A stretch of DNA of 64,000 nucleotides from QHWT01 sp963755695. Its GTDB lineage: Bacteria; Acidobacteriota; Vicinamibacteria; Vicinamibacterales; 2-12-FULL-66-21. The stretch spans positions 3,100,001 through 3,164,000 of the forward strand of contig CAVWLB010000010.1 of assembly GCA_963755695.1 (NCBI GenBank), given 5' to 3'. Below, piece after piece: positions 36,076-45,088 of the stretch (positions are counted from its first letter, which is position 1; each line of letters starts with the position of its first letter). The notes under the pieces are model-generated. The model was not told the DNA's origin and ran no database searches. It saw only the letters and a list, made by a program, of their open reading frames with translations. The position numbers and the translations under genes are program-made.

Positions 36076-36855
36076 ATGAATGCCATGAACCCACAAACCT
36101 GGAACGCCGCGGGATATGAGAAGAACGCTCGTTTCGTCACCGATCTCGGCGCTCCGGTGCTTCAGTTGCTCGCGCCGATTCCGAACGAGAGGATTCTGGA
36201 CGTCGGTTGTGGTGATGGTGTGCTCACAAAGAAGATTGTCGATGCAGGAAGTCACGTCGTCGGCCTTGATTCCAGTCCCGACCTGTGTGCAGCCGCTAGG
36301 CGGCTTGGGCTCGAGATTGTTGAGATGAGCGCATCCGACATTGCGTTCGAGAAGGAGTTCGATGCGGTGTTCAGCAATGCGGCACTGCATTGGATGAAGG
36401 ATGCAGACCGGGTCGTCAGAAACATCGCCCGCGCGCTGCGCCCCAAAGGGCGGTTCGTCGCCGAGATGGGCGGCTACAAGTGCGTGGAGATTATCCGCAG
36501 CGCGCTCGTCGAGGAGCTGAATTGCCGTGGCTACAACGGGGAATCGACCAGTCCATGGTATTTCCCGTCTCCGGCGGAGTACCACGCCCATCTTTCGGCG
36601 GCGGGCTTCGACGTGCCGTATATCGAATTGATTCCAAGGCCGACTCCGATCCCCGACATGATGGGTTGGCTCACGACGTTCTCTCATAGCTTCACGGCGC
36701 TCTTGCCCTCCGATGAGCGTCGTGACTACTTGGAGAGCGTCCAAGTCCGCATCAGACCGCGGCTGTATGACAAATCCGGCAAGTGGACGGCGGACTATAC
36801 TCGGCTTCGTTTTCGGGCCGTGCTGGAGGGGCCGGCTGCACCGCCGGAGGCTTGA
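36076..36855 (+). CDS. Class I SAM-dependent methyltransferase between two IS3 right ends
   Basis: The 259-residue protein from ATG 36076 has the standard fold: NERILDVGCGDGVLTKKIVD (motif I, about residues 37-56), HVVGLDSSPDLCAAAR (acidic strand end), FDAVFSNAALHWMKDADRVV (motif IV) and RALRPKGRFVAEMGG. It resembles trans-aconitate or ubiquinone-type methyltransferases acting on small molecules. It starts 16 bp after the IS3 right end and stops 17 bp before a second copy of that end, so it is placed like a passenger gene of a composite or one-ended transposition product. Fully intact. Confidence 0.93.
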   Translation: MNAMNPQTWNAAGYEKNARFVTDLGAPVLQLLAPIPNERILDVGCGDGVLTKKIVDAGSHVVGLDSSPDLCAAARRLGLEIVEMSASDIAFEKEFDAVFSNAALHWMKDADRVVRNIARALRPKGRFVAEMGGYKCVEIIRSALVEELNCRGYNGESTSPWYFPSPAEYHAHLSAAGFDVPYIELIPRPTPIPDMMGWLTTFSHSFTALLPSDERRDYLESVQVRIRPRLYDKSGKWTADYTRLRFRAVLEGPAAPPEA

Positions 36856-36871
36856 TGCTTCGCATGGCCTT

Positions 36872-36943
36872 GCGCTGATAGGACGACCGAAGAACGACTA
36901 ACCGACCCGCTCGGCGTCATTCTCCAGTAACGATTGGTCCGAA
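36872..36943 (+). repeat. 72-bp direct repeat, copy 2 (solo IS3 right end)
   Basis: A second, isolated copy of the IS3 right end, 70 of 72 bases identical to 35989-36060 and ending in the same TGGTCCGAA. No transposase body precedes it; the methyltransferase gene does. It abuts a truncated phospholipase-like gene end. Confidence 0.95.
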
Positions 36944-36966
36944 GAAATCGGGCAAGTCAGTTCCCC

Positions 36967-37223
36967 GCACGATGACGCTGAGATGGGAGGGAGGTTATTA
37001 TGCGTATAAATATGACATCTATCTGGATGTAAATCCACAGTTCACGCATCCCATTGTGGTGAACTATATGCCCGGAAAAGCCTCGATGGGCGTGGTGTCC
37101 ACCAAGGAATCGTATTCTTTTTATAATTTGCTCCCGAATAGGACGTATTACTGGAAGATCGAGAGCAAGACCATGGCTGACGTAGTCGGGTCTGGTCCGG
37201 TGAGATATTTCACCACCCAGTAA
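36967..37223 (+). pseudogene. C-terminal Fn3-like domain of a second phospholipase D-like gene
   Basis: The 83-residue frame TMTLRWEGGYYAYKYDIYLD to SGPVRYFTTQ is nearly identical in protein sequence to the last 83 residues of the phospholipase D-like protein at 2791-4242, with a handful of substitutions and several silent changes. It is on the opposite strand and 34 kb away. Similarity starts 24 bp after a solo IS3 end. The catalytic PLD domain is missing, so a paralogous gene was probably truncated by the insertion or by deletion between IS copies. The AT-rich composition is shared with the first copy. Confidence 0.92.
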
Positions 37224-37299
37224 ACGGCAACCTACGGCGTGCGGAGCGGTGTGGGCATCCATCGTGGCCGCCATACCGTCCGCGCAGGAGTCCCCAGCT

Positions 37300-39558
37300 T
37301 CATTTCGCGTCGGTGGTGGCAAGAAGCGCTGTCGCTCGATCGAGGCGTTGACAGTAGCCTTCAAGTACATCGGCCGTGAGCCGCGAGTATTCGTTGGCCT
37401 CATCGTAGCGCTGCCCTTCGATTGCTTCGCGCACGCCCGGCAATGTCTTGACGCCATAGCCCGTCAGCACCCCCGGCGCATAGATGAAATGACGGAACCA
37501 CGATCGGTTCGGCAGGCCCCGATCGGACGTCAGCGCGTGCTCCATCCCCTGGAGGAGCTCGTTGAGCGCCGCACGCTGCTCGGCAGTGAGCACGATGGCG
37601 CCACGAGTGAGTCGCGCAGAGGCGGCGTCGTAGGCCTTCGCGCTCTTCTGCAGCCGGCTGACGATGTTGTCAAGCGGCGCCAGCTCGAGGAACGGCACCG
37701 GCTTCAGGCGTTCGGGTGCGACCACCGGGCGCGTCGGATCCGCGGTCAGCGTGAATGCATTCTGATCGATGAGCTTCGCGAGGTCCTCGCTCTTCTTCCG
37801 TCTTTCGTCGGCGAGCTTGTGGATCTCCATCACATAGCGGTCGATCGCATCGGCGACGCCCTGGAACTGGAGCGGCAGGACGGGCGCCGTCGCCATGCGC
37901 AACACGACGCGACCGACCGTCTTCGATTCAGCAAGCGCGTAGGCGAAGCCGGGGTCGCCGAAACGCACGTAGTGGTCGAAGGAATCGTAGAGCGAATGGT
38001 AGACACCGTTCTGATCCTCTTCGCCTTCATACGCGACGCCGAGCGTGGTGATGCCAAGGTGCTGGATGAAGGGTGTGTAATCCGAGCCAGAGCCCATCGC
38101 CTCGACCGGGATGTCGACTCCTGCCGCCGCGACCCTCGCGCGAGTCTTCTCGTCGTCGGTCGAATCCTTGGCGTACACCTTGACGAGCACGTTGGCCCGC
38201 AACCGCGCCTGCACCGTCGAGTGTGTTTCCGGATCCTTGACGTCGGCCGCAACCTCGTTGATGAAGCGCTGCAAAGATTGGCTGCCCTCGATGCTGAGAA
38301 AGCCCCGCGTGTTGGTATCCGAATTGACATAGAGGACGGCTTTTTCGAGCAACTCGTCAGCATGCTCCTCGACCCACTCGGTTGAGCCGAGAAGCCCTAC
38401 CTCCTCGCCGTCCCAACTCGCATAGACGATCGTGCGCGCGGGTTTCCAGCCGCTCTTGACCAGCGCGCCGATCCCCTTTGCTTCTTCGAGCATCGCGATC
38501 GTGCCGGAGAGCGGATCCCAAGCCCCCTGCACCCAGCCGTCGCGGTGATTGCCCCGAATCACCCACTTGTCCGGCTCGACCGCCCCCGGAATTCGGGCGA
38601 TGACGTTGTAGAGCGGCGCCTGGTTCCAGTCCGACTCGATCTTCAGGTGCACCTTCGCCGGCCCGGGACCTATCTTGTAGGTGATCGGCAGCGAGCCGCG
38701 CCAGGATTCGGGGGCGACGTGTCCTTCGATCGCCGCGAGGAGCGGCTGCGCATCCGCGTAGGAAATCGGCATGACCGGAATCTTGAGAATCGTCTTCGCC
38801 TCGGAGATCGCGAGCCGCTTGGCATCCTTCGTTGCGCCGACGCCAGGGGTGAGCGGATCGCCGGGATAGATCGGCATATCGAGCACCGAGCCGCGCTGGG
38901 TCGACCCGGAGGGCCGCCAGCCGCCTTTGGGATAGACGTCACCCCTGGCGTAGCCGTCGTCCTTGGGATCGGAGTAAATGAGACAGCCGACCGCGCCGTG
39001 CTCGTAGGCGAGCTTCGGCTTCAGGCCGCGCCAGCCGCTGCCGTAGCGCACGATAACGATCTTGCCCTTCACGTCGACCCCGTGGCGATAGAGCTCCTTG
39101 TAGTCTTCATCCATGCCGTAGTTTACGTAGACCAGCTCGCTCGTGACGTCACCATCGGCGCCATAGGCGTTGTAGGGAGGCAATCCGTCGGTGCGCGAGG
39201 AGGTGGCATCGCCTTCGATCGGCGGCTCCTTGAGACTCGCCGTGAACTTCACTGGCGCGACCATCTCGAGCGCCAACGTGCGAGGCGTCGGGTAGAGCAC
39301 CGAGTAGGTCTCGATCTGGGCCTGCCAGCCCCAGTCGCGGAACAGTTTCAGGATGAACTCGGCGTTCTTCTTGTTATGCGGCGAGCCGACATGATTGGCC
39401 TCGGCCGCGAGCTCCTTGAGCCACGCGCCGTAGTCGTCGGCCTTGAGAAACGCGTCGAACTGCTGTTCGACCTGGCGGGGCTCGGCAGCAGAGGCTGCGA
39501 TAGCGAGCGAGAGAAGGGCCGCAATCGTGGATACGTTGAAGCCACGCACAAGTTGCAT
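37300..39558 (-). CDS. Secreted M28 peptidase (glutamate carboxypeptidase II-like)
   Basis: A 752-residue exported metallopeptidase. Signal peptide at about 1-25 (LLSLAIAASAAE). A PA domain follows (YGMDEDYKELYRHGVDVKGK, YEHGAVGCLIYSDP). The di-zinc catalytic domain has RGNHRDGWVQGAWDPLSGT (His338, Asp348), SWDGEEVGLLGS (Glu385/386), YVNSDTNTRG (Asp414) and VYHSLYDSF (final His near 515). The last ~150 residues form the TfR-like dimerisation domain. Architecture equals human PSMA-type peptidases. Likely digests acidic peptides outside the cell. GGAGG 7 bp before ATG 39558 fixes the start. Confidence 0.97.
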   Translation of the reverse strand: MQLVRGFNVSTIAALLSLAIAASAAEPRQVEQQFDAFLKADDYGAWLKELAAEANHVGSPHNKKNAEFILKLFRDWGWQAQIETYSVLYPTPRTLALEMVAPVKFTASLKEPPIEGDATSSRTDGLPPYNAYGADGDVTSELVYVNYGMDEDYKELYRHGVDVKGKIVIVRYGSGWRGLKPKLAYEHGAVGCLIYSDPKDDGYARGDVYPKGGWRPSGSTQRGSVLDMPIYPGDPLTPGVGATKDAKRLAISEAKTILKIPVMPISYADAQPLLAAIEGHVAPESWRGSLPITYKIGPGPAKVHLKIESDWNQAPLYNVIARIPGAVEPDKWVIRGNHRDGWVQGAWDPLSGTIAMLEEAKGIGALVKSGWKPARTIVYASWDGEEVGLLGSTEWVEEHADELLEKAVLYVNSDTNTRGFLSIEGSQSLQRFINEVAADVKDPETHSTVQARLRANVLVKVYAKDSTDDEKTRARVAAAGVDIPVEAMGSGSDYTPFIQHLGITTLGVAYEGEEDQNGVYHSLYDSFDHYVRFGDPGFAYALAESKTVGRVVLRMATAPVLPLQFQGVADAIDRYVMEIHKLADERRKKSEDLAKLIDQNAFTLTADPTRPVVAPERLKPVPFLELAPLDNIVSRLQKSAKAYDAASARLTRGAIVLTAEQRAALNELLQGMEHALTSDRGLPNRSWFRHFIYAPGVLTGYGVKTLPGVREAIEGQRYDEANEYSRLTADVLEGYCQRLDRATALLATTDAK

Positions 39559-39927
39559 TCGCAATCCTCCAGGGGCCGATACGTTCTTGAAGGCGCCGCG
39601 CATTGTTCGGAGCGCGGGGACCGGTATGACGCCAGACTGTGCCACGGCCCCGCGGGTCAGCATGCGCCCGACAGCCAGCCCCGGATGCCAGCTTCCCGCG
39701 TTCTGGCCTGCTGTTCCAACGTCATGAAGGAATCGTCGGTTGCGTCCTCGTCGGAGTTGGGTGTTGGCGACGCGTGCGGAAAAGAAGATGACAGTGAATT
39801 CGTGGAGACAGCCTCCGCACCGCCATCGACCACTCGACCATCTGTCCGTACGACCATTGTATGCGCAGACAGTGGGCCGATGCAGGAGCGGCCCGCCACC
39901 CGAATGACAGCAGCGGGCCGCACTCGT
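39559..39927. other. Gap between M28 gene and cytochrome remnant
   Basis: No supported gene. A minus-strand frame (39657-39923) ends in LEQQARTREAGIRGWLSGAC but has no recognised family. The M28 promoter should lie here. Confidence 0.4.
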
Positions 39928-40448
39928 TTACTCCGGGAGGGACTTCACATACTCCACGAGATCCCGTTTCTCCCCATCGTCAGTCCGAGGTTGAACAGTC
40001 TGTCGTAGTGGTTCATCACGTCCATGAGCGTGCGGAACCGGCCGTCGTGGAAGAAGCCGGCCTCTTTGACCGGTCGGAGTCCGGCTGCCCGGCGATGCGT
40101 TCGCGTGCGTCCAGATGCCGGCCAGCGGCGACGTGCGGTAGCCATGATCGGGGCACGATTGGCCTGGAACGCGTCGAGGCCGATTTGTCTCGGCCTGTGC
40201 AGATTCCACCCCGGCTCGGTAAAGCGCGACTCAGTGTGACTGCGGTTGCATGTTGCCTTGCCGGTGAAAAGCTCGTCGCCGCGTTCGGCGGCTTCGCGAT
40301 CGAAGCCGCCCGCGGGCGGCTTAGGCGCGGGAATCGCGAACTGATAGAAGTGGAGCGCCGCAAGCTTCGAGGTGATCCGGTCATGATCGGGGTCAATGAA
40401 CACATGACCGGACTTGTTGGCCGCTGCAATCGGGAACTGGTTCGGCAT
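39928..40448 (-). pseudogene. Di-heme cytochrome c / cytochrome c peroxidase-like C-terminal half, decayed
   Basis: Pieces in successive frames match the family order: SGHVFIDPDHDRITSKLAAL, HFYQFAIPAPKPPAGGFDRE, RGDELFTGKATC, TEPGWNLHRPRQIGLDAFQA, HGYRTSPLAGIWTHA, GFFHDGRFRTLMDVMNHYDR and EKRDLVEYVKSLPE. Two or more frame changes are needed. The heme motif CxxCH has become CNRSH (second Cys to Ser), so covalent heme attachment is lost. The N-terminal heme domain is missing, cut next to the kinase gene. A true dead gene. Confidence 0.88.
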
Positions 40449-40457
40449 TATCGAGTT

Positions 40458-43079
40458 TCATTCGCGAACTCCGGACATCAGAAACAGGTCGGACAGGATG
40501 CGCACATACGTCACGACGTAGTGTCGGCCGTCTGGGGTCAGCAGGATGGGTCCGATGGCCTCCACGCCCGCGCGATCAGAAATCGTCACTTCTTTCCAGA
40601 GCTGTCGATGGTTGGTTTCGAGGTCGAGGCGGTAGACACGAAGGGGAACTTCACCACCACGACGTCTCAAATAGAGTGCGCGGGCGTCGGCACTCCATTG
40701 GACGACAATCTCGGTCGGAAGTATGCCGTCGATCTGTTTGGGGGAAATGGCTGAATCTAGGGAGAACAGCCAAGACGAGTGGTCCCCGACGCTGATCGCA
40801 ACGATCCGTTGTCCATCCGGCGAAACTGCAGCGGGACCCATGGTGCCTTCGGAGGAAAGAGTGCGTGTATTGCTTGACGCCAGGTTGTGGATGAACAGCT
40901 GCAATCCGCTACCACGGTTGCGGGCCGAAAAGACGATCTTCCTGCCGTCCGGAAGCCAGTTCGCTGTAAGGTAGTCGTGAAAGTCGGGCTGGTGGATCGT
41001 GAAGCTCTCGCCAACCGCTGTGGGAAGGACGGTGATGCCTTGCTTATACGATCGATCGAGGGCGATTACCCATTTCTTATCCGGTGAGATTGCTCTCGCA
41101 AGGCCGCTCCCGAGCCTGACGGCCGGCCCACCCACAGTGGGTCGGACATACACTCCACAATCAGGGCCCCCGCCTTCGCCGCTCTCATCGAACAACATGA
41201 TCGTACCATCGGTGGAAATATCGCGCGGAGCGGTCCCATCAAGGTAGGACAGGTTTCTTTCGACCGTCTCCTCATTACCTCTAAAAAGAGCGGTGTTCCG
41301 AACAGTGTCGTGAGAGATCAGAATGGTTCCATCACGCGCCACATCGTGAAGCGTGAGCGTCGTTGTCATGCGCGCGATCAGCCGCTCATGTGCGGAGAGA
41401 TTCACGGCGTACAAAGCCCGGGCCGTGCCGCCTTTCCCACCGGTAAACCAGACCTCGTCGCCGCGTGGCGACCAGCCGAGACCCCACAGGCTGCTCCACC
41501 CGTCGCTCAAGATCCGTCTCGCGCTGCTTCCGTCCGAAACGGCCACCGCGCCGCCCTCCTCGAGGCGATGACGATGATCAATAAATGCCAAGAGATGTCC
41601 GTCTGGCGAGAGGCGCGGATGAGAGATGAGCCCGTCGGCTTCATGCACGACGCGGCCGATGGGCCACTCGAGGCGAAACCGCGAACCCACCTGGCGCACT
41701 ATCACGAGCTGATCGCCCTGTGGCGTCCAGTCGGCGTATAGAACGTCATCAACCAGCCGACGTGGTTCGGTCCCGGCGAGTGGCACCTGCGCCAGAACAC
41801 CGATTCGCGTCAGATTCAGCTGCTGGCGTTCGAGCGCCAAGGCGAGTTGTCCGGTGCGTGATACCGCGAGGAGTTCCGCGCGATGGAATCCCATCGATCT
41901 CGACTCGGGGCTGCCGCGCGTGGTCAAGTACAACTCCATCGGCGCTCCTTCCCACGCGGCGCTGTAGATGACCTCTTTTCCTTCGGGGACGAACCGAGCA
42001 GAATAGATCGTTCCCCGATTGAACGTCATGCGGTGAACCGTGATAGGGACGGTCGCGGCGGAAGACGCCTTCGGTGATTCTGAATGCGGCGATATGCGAC
42101 GGAGCTCGAGCAGCGCATCGTGCGCGCTCTGCCAACGCTCCTCTGGATCCTTTACGAGGCAGTTCGCAATCAGATCGTTGAGGTCCCGAGGGATCTCCGC
42201 GACAACCGAACTGGCGGGTGGTGCCTCTTCACGCAACACGGCGGCAATGAGCTCGGCGGCGTTGGCCGCCTGGAAGGCTCGGCGCCCGGTGAACATCTCG
42301 AACATCAGCGCACCGAACGAGAACAGGTCGCTCATCGCGTCCGCTGGCTGACCCACTAGGACCTCCGGTGCGATGTAGCCCGGAGTTCCAAGGACGACGC
42401 CGAGCGGGGTAGCCGTATGAGTCGTCCCCGCAGGCATTTTCGGGATACCGCCGGTACTTGCAACGATCGAGCGAGCGATCCCAAAATCGAGCAGCTTTGC
42501 GCCGCTTCTGGTCACGAACACGTTAGTCGGCTTCAAATCGCGATGCACGAGGCCGATGCGGTGGGCGGCAGCAAGAGCGTCAGCAATCTGCACTGCATAG
42601 CGGAGACTGGTCTCGAATGTAAGGCGTGAACCGAGCCGCGCTGCGAGGCTCTCGCCTTCGAGGTACTCGAGCACCAGAAAGTCCACGCCGCTGTCAGCGC
42701 CCAAGTCGTACAGCGTGCAGATATGTGAATGATTCAGACGCGCAAGCATCTTCGCTTCGCGTTCGAAACGCTGGCGCAGATCCCGTCGCTCGGCAAGCTC
42801 GGAGTGAAGAATCTTTACGGCCACGACACGGCCGAGGCGTTCATCCCGGGCCCGGTAGACCTCGCCCATGCCACCACGGCCAATCCGCTCGAGGAGTTCG
42901 TAACGGCCCAAACGCTTCTGGATGTTGCCCAATGTGCGCTGCTCGCTCGCAACGGCAGAAGTATATGTCGGGCTGTCAGTCCAGCGCAGTAGATCGAGTT
43001 TCTCGCCTCGTCTCTTGGCCTTTGCGCCGCAAATATTCTCCAAGCCTGTCAGGATTTGACTTCTGCATGCCGCCTGCAC
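40458..43079 (-). CDS. Ser/Thr protein kinase with C-terminal PD40 beta-propeller, 873 aa
   Basis: The kinase domain (about residues 60-330) is complete: glycine loop ERIGRGGMGEVYRARD, Lys89 in VVAVKIL, HRDLKPTN at 179-186, DFG at 198-200, GTPGYIAPEVL and YAP-like helix. A short linker follows (RRISPHSESPKASS) and then a propeller of WD40/PD40 repeats to the end (HPRLSPDGHLLAFIDHRHR, LGWSPRGDEVWFTGG, NWLPDGRKIVFSAR, AAVSPDGQRIVAIS). No membrane helix separates the two, unlike many acidobacterial relatives, so the whole protein may be cytoplasmic. The GTG 43079 start gives about 58 leader residues; a start closer to GNIQKRLGRY is possible. Confidence 0.95.
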   Translation of the reverse strand: MQAACRSQILTGLENICGAKAKRRGEKLDLLRWTDSPTYTSAVASEQRTLGNIQKRLGRYELLERIGRGGMGEVYRARDERLGRVVAVKILHSELAERRDLRQRFEREAKMLARLNHSHICTLYDLGADSGVDFLVLEYLEGESLAARLGSRLTFETSLRYAVQIADALAAAHRIGLVHRDLKPTNVFVTRSGAKLLDFGIARSIVASTGGIPKMPAGTTHTATPLGVVLGTPGYIAPEVLVGQPADAMSDLFSFGALMFEMFTGRRAFQAANAAELIAAVLREEAPPASSVVAEIPRDLNDLIANCLVKDPEERWQSAHDALLELRRISPHSESPKASSAATVPITVHRMTFNRGTIYSARFVPEGKEVIYSAAWEGAPMELYLTTRGSPESRSMGFHRAELLAVSRTGQLALALERQQLNLTRIGVLAQVPLAGTEPRRLVDDVLYADWTPQGDQLVIVRQVGSRFRLEWPIGRVVHEADGLISHPRLSPDGHLLAFIDHRHRLEEGGAVAVSDGSSARRILSDGWSSLWGLGWSPRGDEVWFTGGKGGTARALYAVNLSAHERLIARMTTTLTLHDVARDGTILISHDTVRNTALFRGNEETVERNLSYLDGTAPRDISTDGTIMLFDESGEGGGPDCGVYVRPTVGGPAVRLGSGLARAISPDKKWVIALDRSYKQGITVLPTAVGESFTIHQPDFHDYLTANWLPDGRKIVFSARNRGSGLQLFIHNLASSNTRTLSSEGTMGPAAVSPDGQRIVAISVGDHSSWLFSLDSAISPKQIDGILPTEIVVQWSADARALYLRRRGGEVPLRVYRLDLETNHRQLWKEVTISDRAGVEAIGPILLTPDGRHYVVTYVRILSDLFLMSGVRE

Positions 43080-43438
43080 GCATCAAAAGTGCGAAACCCC
43101 AACACCGATCTGCCGCGATTATGTGCCCGGCGCTTCTGCTCGGTCGCGATACGCTCCACTTCATGGCGCTGACCTGTTCAACGCGCAGGCACCTCGCGGC
43201 CGAGAACCTATTTCCGCGCTAGCAGCTGACGTGCTATCCCGAGCGGAGGGTCACGCCCGGCGCCTGAACGAGGCCACCAGGAATACAGCGCCAGCATGTG
43301 GCCGGGGTGCACGGTACCTTCCACTGCCTCCGGGTTACTCGGCGTGGGATCGTTGAAGGTCGCCCACGTGACACGAGCGACGAGAGTTCCGCCGCACCGG
43401 ATCCGGCCCCATCGGGCGCAGATCACGCCTCTCTGGCC
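43080..43438. other. Gap between kinase and PEP-CTERM genes
   Basis: No supported gene on either strand. It should hold the kinase promoter. Confidence 0.4.
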
Positions 43439-44104
43439 CTATGCACTGTGGCGGCTGCTGCCATCAGCTCGACGGCAACAGCCTTCCTCCATATCGCAGT
43501 GTCGGCTCAACACACTCTCCGTGCGACCACGTCGGCGCTTGGCCAGAAGACCCGCGACCCCGGATCCAAGCAGCACAAGACTGGCGGGCTCCGGCACGGG
43601 ATTGATGACGCTGAACGTGTAGGTAAAGGAATCAACAAGCTGGCCGGCCTGAGGTCCCGATGGGATCCGAAAATCGGGCGCGCTGTTCAACAGGTCGACT
43701 TTGAAGGCATAGGGGCGCGGTCTGAAACTGGGCGGGAAGGCGTGGCTGAAGCCCGTAACGAACGGCGGCTCGAGCTCGGGGTCGGACTCCGCGACGTGGA
43801 ACTCCCTCACGACCGTGGGCTCGCGCGGCGAGGTTAACGTGACCTGAAGGGTGTCGGTAATGCCCGGCGGTACGACGTCCAATTGGATAAGGAACCCGAG
43901 TATCCTCTCCTCCGCATTGGGTAAGAGAGTGAACGTCACACCTGGGTTCTCGAAGAGGTCAATGAGGGGAGAGTCTCCTGGGAACGGATTTGCGCGGACA
44001 TTGCTGAACATAATCGGATCGGCACGCGCAACCTCGGAAGTCACTATGAGCGGAAACACCGTGGCCACAAACGGTAACCATTTGCGGAAAGTACCGAGAT
44101 CCAT
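43439..44104 (-). CDS. PEP-CTERM sorting-domain protein
   Basis: Start ATG 44104 follows an AAGGAG ribosome site. A signal peptide (WLPFVATVFPLIVTSEVARA) leads to a beta-rich secreted domain (FTLLPNAEERILGFLIQLDV, QVTLTSPREPTVVREFHVAE). The sorting signal is VPEPASLVLLGSGVAGLLAK followed by RRRGR: PEP motif, membrane helix and basic stop. The exosortase system recognises such tails and exports the protein to the cell surface or EPS matrix. About 27 residues follow the basic cluster, which is unusual and may result from a lost stop codon. Confidence 0.92.
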   Translation of the reverse strand: MDLGTFRKWLPFVATVFPLIVTSEVARADPIMFSNVRANPFPGDSPLIDLFENPGVTFTLLPNAEERILGFLIQLDVVPPGITDTLQVTLTSPREPTVVREFHVAESDPELEPPFVTGFSHAFPPSFRPRPYAFKVDLLNSAPDFRIPSGPQAGQLVDSFTYTFSVINPVPEPASLVLLGSGVAGLLAKRRRGRTESVLSRHCDMEEGCCRRADGSSRHSA

Positions 44105-44261
44105 GCAGGTTTCTCCTTCCTGCGAGCTTGGACCGCCCTGCGCGGCACAACTGATGCCGCCCATCCATCTCGCTAACCTAACAACATGCGAAAAATCCCG
44201 AACGGCTGTGAAAGAGCCTGTGATGTTCGAACACCAGCACCACGACATGGCCCCGATTCAA

Positions 44262-44457
44262 GCACCGAACAGTGCCGAGACATGCCCTCCTCGGAGTCCT
44301 CAGCCCACCGCCTCGTGGCACCTCTCAACGGCGCATCCTCCCTCGCTCCCGCCACCTCCCCGTCATCCCATTCGCGGGCAGCCGGACCTGAAGGGTCAAT
44401 AAAACCGGGGTGCGGCTGTGGATCGATTCCTCCCTCTACCGGCCGCTAGTGGAACAT
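44262..44457. repeat. Dispersed repeat, copy C
   Basis: The fullest copy. Left block CAGTGCCGAGACATGCCCTC and CAGCCCACCGCCTCGTGGCA is shared with copy B. The middle block CGCCACCTCCCCGTCATCCC is shared with copy A. The right block GGGGTGCGGCTGTGGATCGA, then CCTCTACCGGCCGCTAGTGG, is shared with both. It lies upstream of the PEP-CTERM gene. Confidence 0.8.
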
Positions 44458-44495
44458 TGCGCTTTGTTGTGGAATTGCCGGCCAGAGTACATGCG

Positions 44496-44561
44496 TCCTT
44501 CGCTTCGCTCAGGATGACAAGGACTCACGCATTCGCTGCACCCTGAGCGTAGTCGAAGGGA
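44496..44561. repeat. REP-like palindromic pair
   Basis: TCCTTCGCTTCGCTCAGGAT (44496-44515) and CCCTGAGCGTAGTCGAAGGG (44541-44560) are imperfect inverted copies of the widespread CTTCGnCTnCGCTCAGG extragenic palindrome seen in many bacterial phyla. The pair would form a long stem. It lies in a gene-free stretch beside repeat C and IS110 debris. Confidence 0.7.
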
Positions 44562-44936
44562 CGCGGCACCGGCCCCTTTTCTATTGCTTGGCGGCGTTCG
44601 ACGTATGTTGCGCCCTCTGTGCCTGCAGCCCGGCCCGCCCACGACCACCGGGCAGAAGATCAGCCAGTCGAAGCATTCTGAGCGGGCGGTGGCACGAACC
44701 GCTCGGCAACCCTGTGGCCCGTGGCGCGCGAAACGGCGTACGACCGAGCTCAATCCGGTCGCTCTGGAGCACGTCGTCAAAACGCGCGGTGAATTTCTGA
44801 TCGCGAATCAGTTATCGCATCGGTTCCGAGCGCTCCGCCAAGGTCCACGACAGTTGCCGAGCCTGCTGGGACGACCCACGACGCCCCCGGATTCGGCGTG
44901 CAACCGGCGACATGCACACGGCGGCTGCCTGCCCAG

Positions 44937-45014
44937 AAAATAACTCTACGCGGCCGCCTCGATCGTGACTTTGAATCCAAGCCGCTGCAGCGCTCGAACC
45001 GCACGTTGGCGCGC
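44937..45014 (-). repeat. 78-bp direct repeat, copy 1
   Basis: Matches 45542-45619 with about three or four differences. It corresponds to the last codons and downstream flank of an IS110-type transposase. Confidence 0.9.
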
Positions 45015-45030
45015 GCGGTCGGTGTCACGT
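44946..45030 (-). pseudogene. IS110-family transposase, extreme C-terminus
   Basis: The frame ARQRAVRALQRLGFKVTIEA ending AA-stop is the closing helix-strand of IS110/IS116/IS902 transposases (usual RxxVRRLExLGYxVTLxP). Nothing else of the transposase precedes it. A scar. Confidence 0.7.
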
Positions 45031-45088
45031 CGATCGCAATAGTCCGGCCCAGAGTGCCTCCGCTCCAGCGGCGGGTTAGACAGCGCCC

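Noticed and set aside
38545..40008. 487-codon plus-strand frame
   Set aside because: Shadow of the M28 peptidase gene, with no ribosome site and Arg/Val-rich composition.
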